This document shows, piece by piece, positions 13,902 through 14,449 of a DNA stretch of 14,449 nt. Below the pieces are notes generated by a model. The model searched no databases. It worked only from the letters and a program-made list of their open reading frames with translations, and was not told the DNA's origin. The stretch comes from JBAZAX01 sp041671765 (GTDB taxonomy: Bacteria; Babelota; Babeliae; Babelales; RVW-14). Made by a program: the position numbers and the translations under genes. The stretch is from NCBI GenBank assembly GCA_041671765.1, contig JBAZAX010000031.1, positions 1 through 14,449 on the forward strand, in the 5' to 3' direction. Each line of letters begins with the position of its first letter. The stretch's first letter is position 1.

Positions 13902-14449
13902 TCAAATCTTTTTAATCAATTTAAACCACTGCGATTCTTTTGCAAAAAGCGTATTTGAATAAGACGAATGTACCGAAAGAACAGATGACGGATAATATAT
14001 AGAAATCCCGTGCGCATTGCGACTGTCTTCACCGGTAACATTTGCAAAAACAACTTTGGGAATTAACACAAAACCATCATTTAACAATTGACCCAATCGA
14101 GTCAAAGCTGGCTCATAATTTGGGGATGTTTTAAATAATCCACAACACCCGGAAGTTGCTTTATCTGCTTCAGCATGAAGTTTTGTAAGCTCAGTTACCA
14201 AGCATTCATAAAAAGAATATAAATCAATATAACTGTTATTCTCAAAATGCATTGACTTTTCTCTTGCTGACTTCAGAGCCATTCGCACTGATATTGGCTT
14301 ATACTGTAAACATTCAAGCAAAGTTGTTGCAACTTGATCAATATTGTTACGCAAAGCATTAATCAATGAGATATCTATTGCAGACAAAGTGTAATCTTTA
14401 ACTGTCGTTCTGGAGTAAAAATCATGATAAGACTCAACCATTAATCTAG
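13902..14449 (-). CDS. Clostripain-like (C11) cysteine peptidase, C-terminal part (5' end outside window)
   Basis: The frame is open to the window edge; the ATG at 14441 has no ribosome site visible and two in-frame codons precede it without a stop, so the start probably lies beyond the window. The visible 180 or so residues match the C-terminal domain of C11 peptidases: YHDFYSRTTVKDYTLSAIDIS (a Y-T-L-S-A-I-D segment), a helical stretch, SRNAHGISIYYP (family AHGxSIYFP) and a closing FAKESQWFKLI. C11 enzymes are Arg/Lys-specific cysteine peptidases, usually exported and self-processed. The catalytic His-Cys pair would be in the missing N-terminal part, so activity cannot be judged. Four cysteines, including CCGLF, fall in the insert between the helices and the HGISIYYP strand. 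The gene ends convergently with nfo. Confidence 0.8.
   Translation of the reverse strand, partial: RLMVESYHDFYSRTTVKDYTLSAIDISLINALRNNIDQVATTLLECLQYKPISVRMALKSAREKSMHFENNSYIDLYSFYECLVTELTKLHAEADKATSGCCGLFKTSPNYEPALTRLGQLLNDGFVLIPKVVFANVTGEDSRNAHGISIYYPSSVLSVHSSYSNTLFAKESQWFKLIKKI

Overview
The window is AT-rich bacterial DNA. Genes are preceded by clear AAGGAG/AGGAG-type ribosome sites and read with the standard code, and many gene ends carry strong intrinsic terminators. The housekeeping genes (groES-groEL, an endonuclease IV, a C11 peptidase) are bacterial. Next to them lies a block of secreted, Thr/Ala/Asn-rich proteins with eukaryote-like modules: a WD40-like propeller, tectonin-like blades and a farnesoic-acid-methyltransferase-like (FAMeT) fold. 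This mix suggests an intracellular or protist-associated bacterium. Candidatus Dependentiae (TM6) is my best guess, but this is inference and no marker in the window proves it.

Region 1 (1-8700, + strand) is a tandem cluster of five related secreted-protein genes. The first is cut by the window edge and the other four have an N-terminal signal peptide. They are built from a roughly 100-residue, probably helical repeat (here called A; hallmark LVDYP...NSxxTKIxxFF...LxxLLxNxxxxxFL) and, in the first three, a roughly 155-residue C-terminal module (here called C; hallmark IGTxY...DxWPxxKTxxAI...QGxNGG...GFYxNR...LSxGxSGLFD). Different heads or insertions are attached: a trefoil-like region, tectonin-like blades and an inserted FAMeT domain in the second gene, and a seven-bladed WD40-like propeller in the third. 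The fourth and fifth are small and share another N-terminal block beginning IDPD. The second and third genes are each preceded by a near-identical promoter with a shared 29-bp block. Genes three to five form one operon ending at a 78-bp perfect palindrome.

Region 2 (8700-11550) holds a gene-poor spacer with inverted and phased repeats. It is followed by groES-groEL on the minus strand, with their terminator, and then a 444-bp divergent spacer containing a 13-bp repeat array and no CIRCE operator that I can see.

Region 3 (11550-14449) holds a predicted exported PLP enzyme of the ACC deaminase/D-cysteine desulfhydrase family, then nfo (endonuclease IV), a bidirectional terminator, and the C-terminal part of a clostripain-like (C11) peptidase on the minus strand that runs off the window.

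The most novel element is the modular secreted family. Its swapped heads on a conserved repeat stalk and tail, with duplicated promoters, look like a diversifying surface or effector repertoire aimed at a eukaryotic host. That function is inferred; only the architecture is seen.
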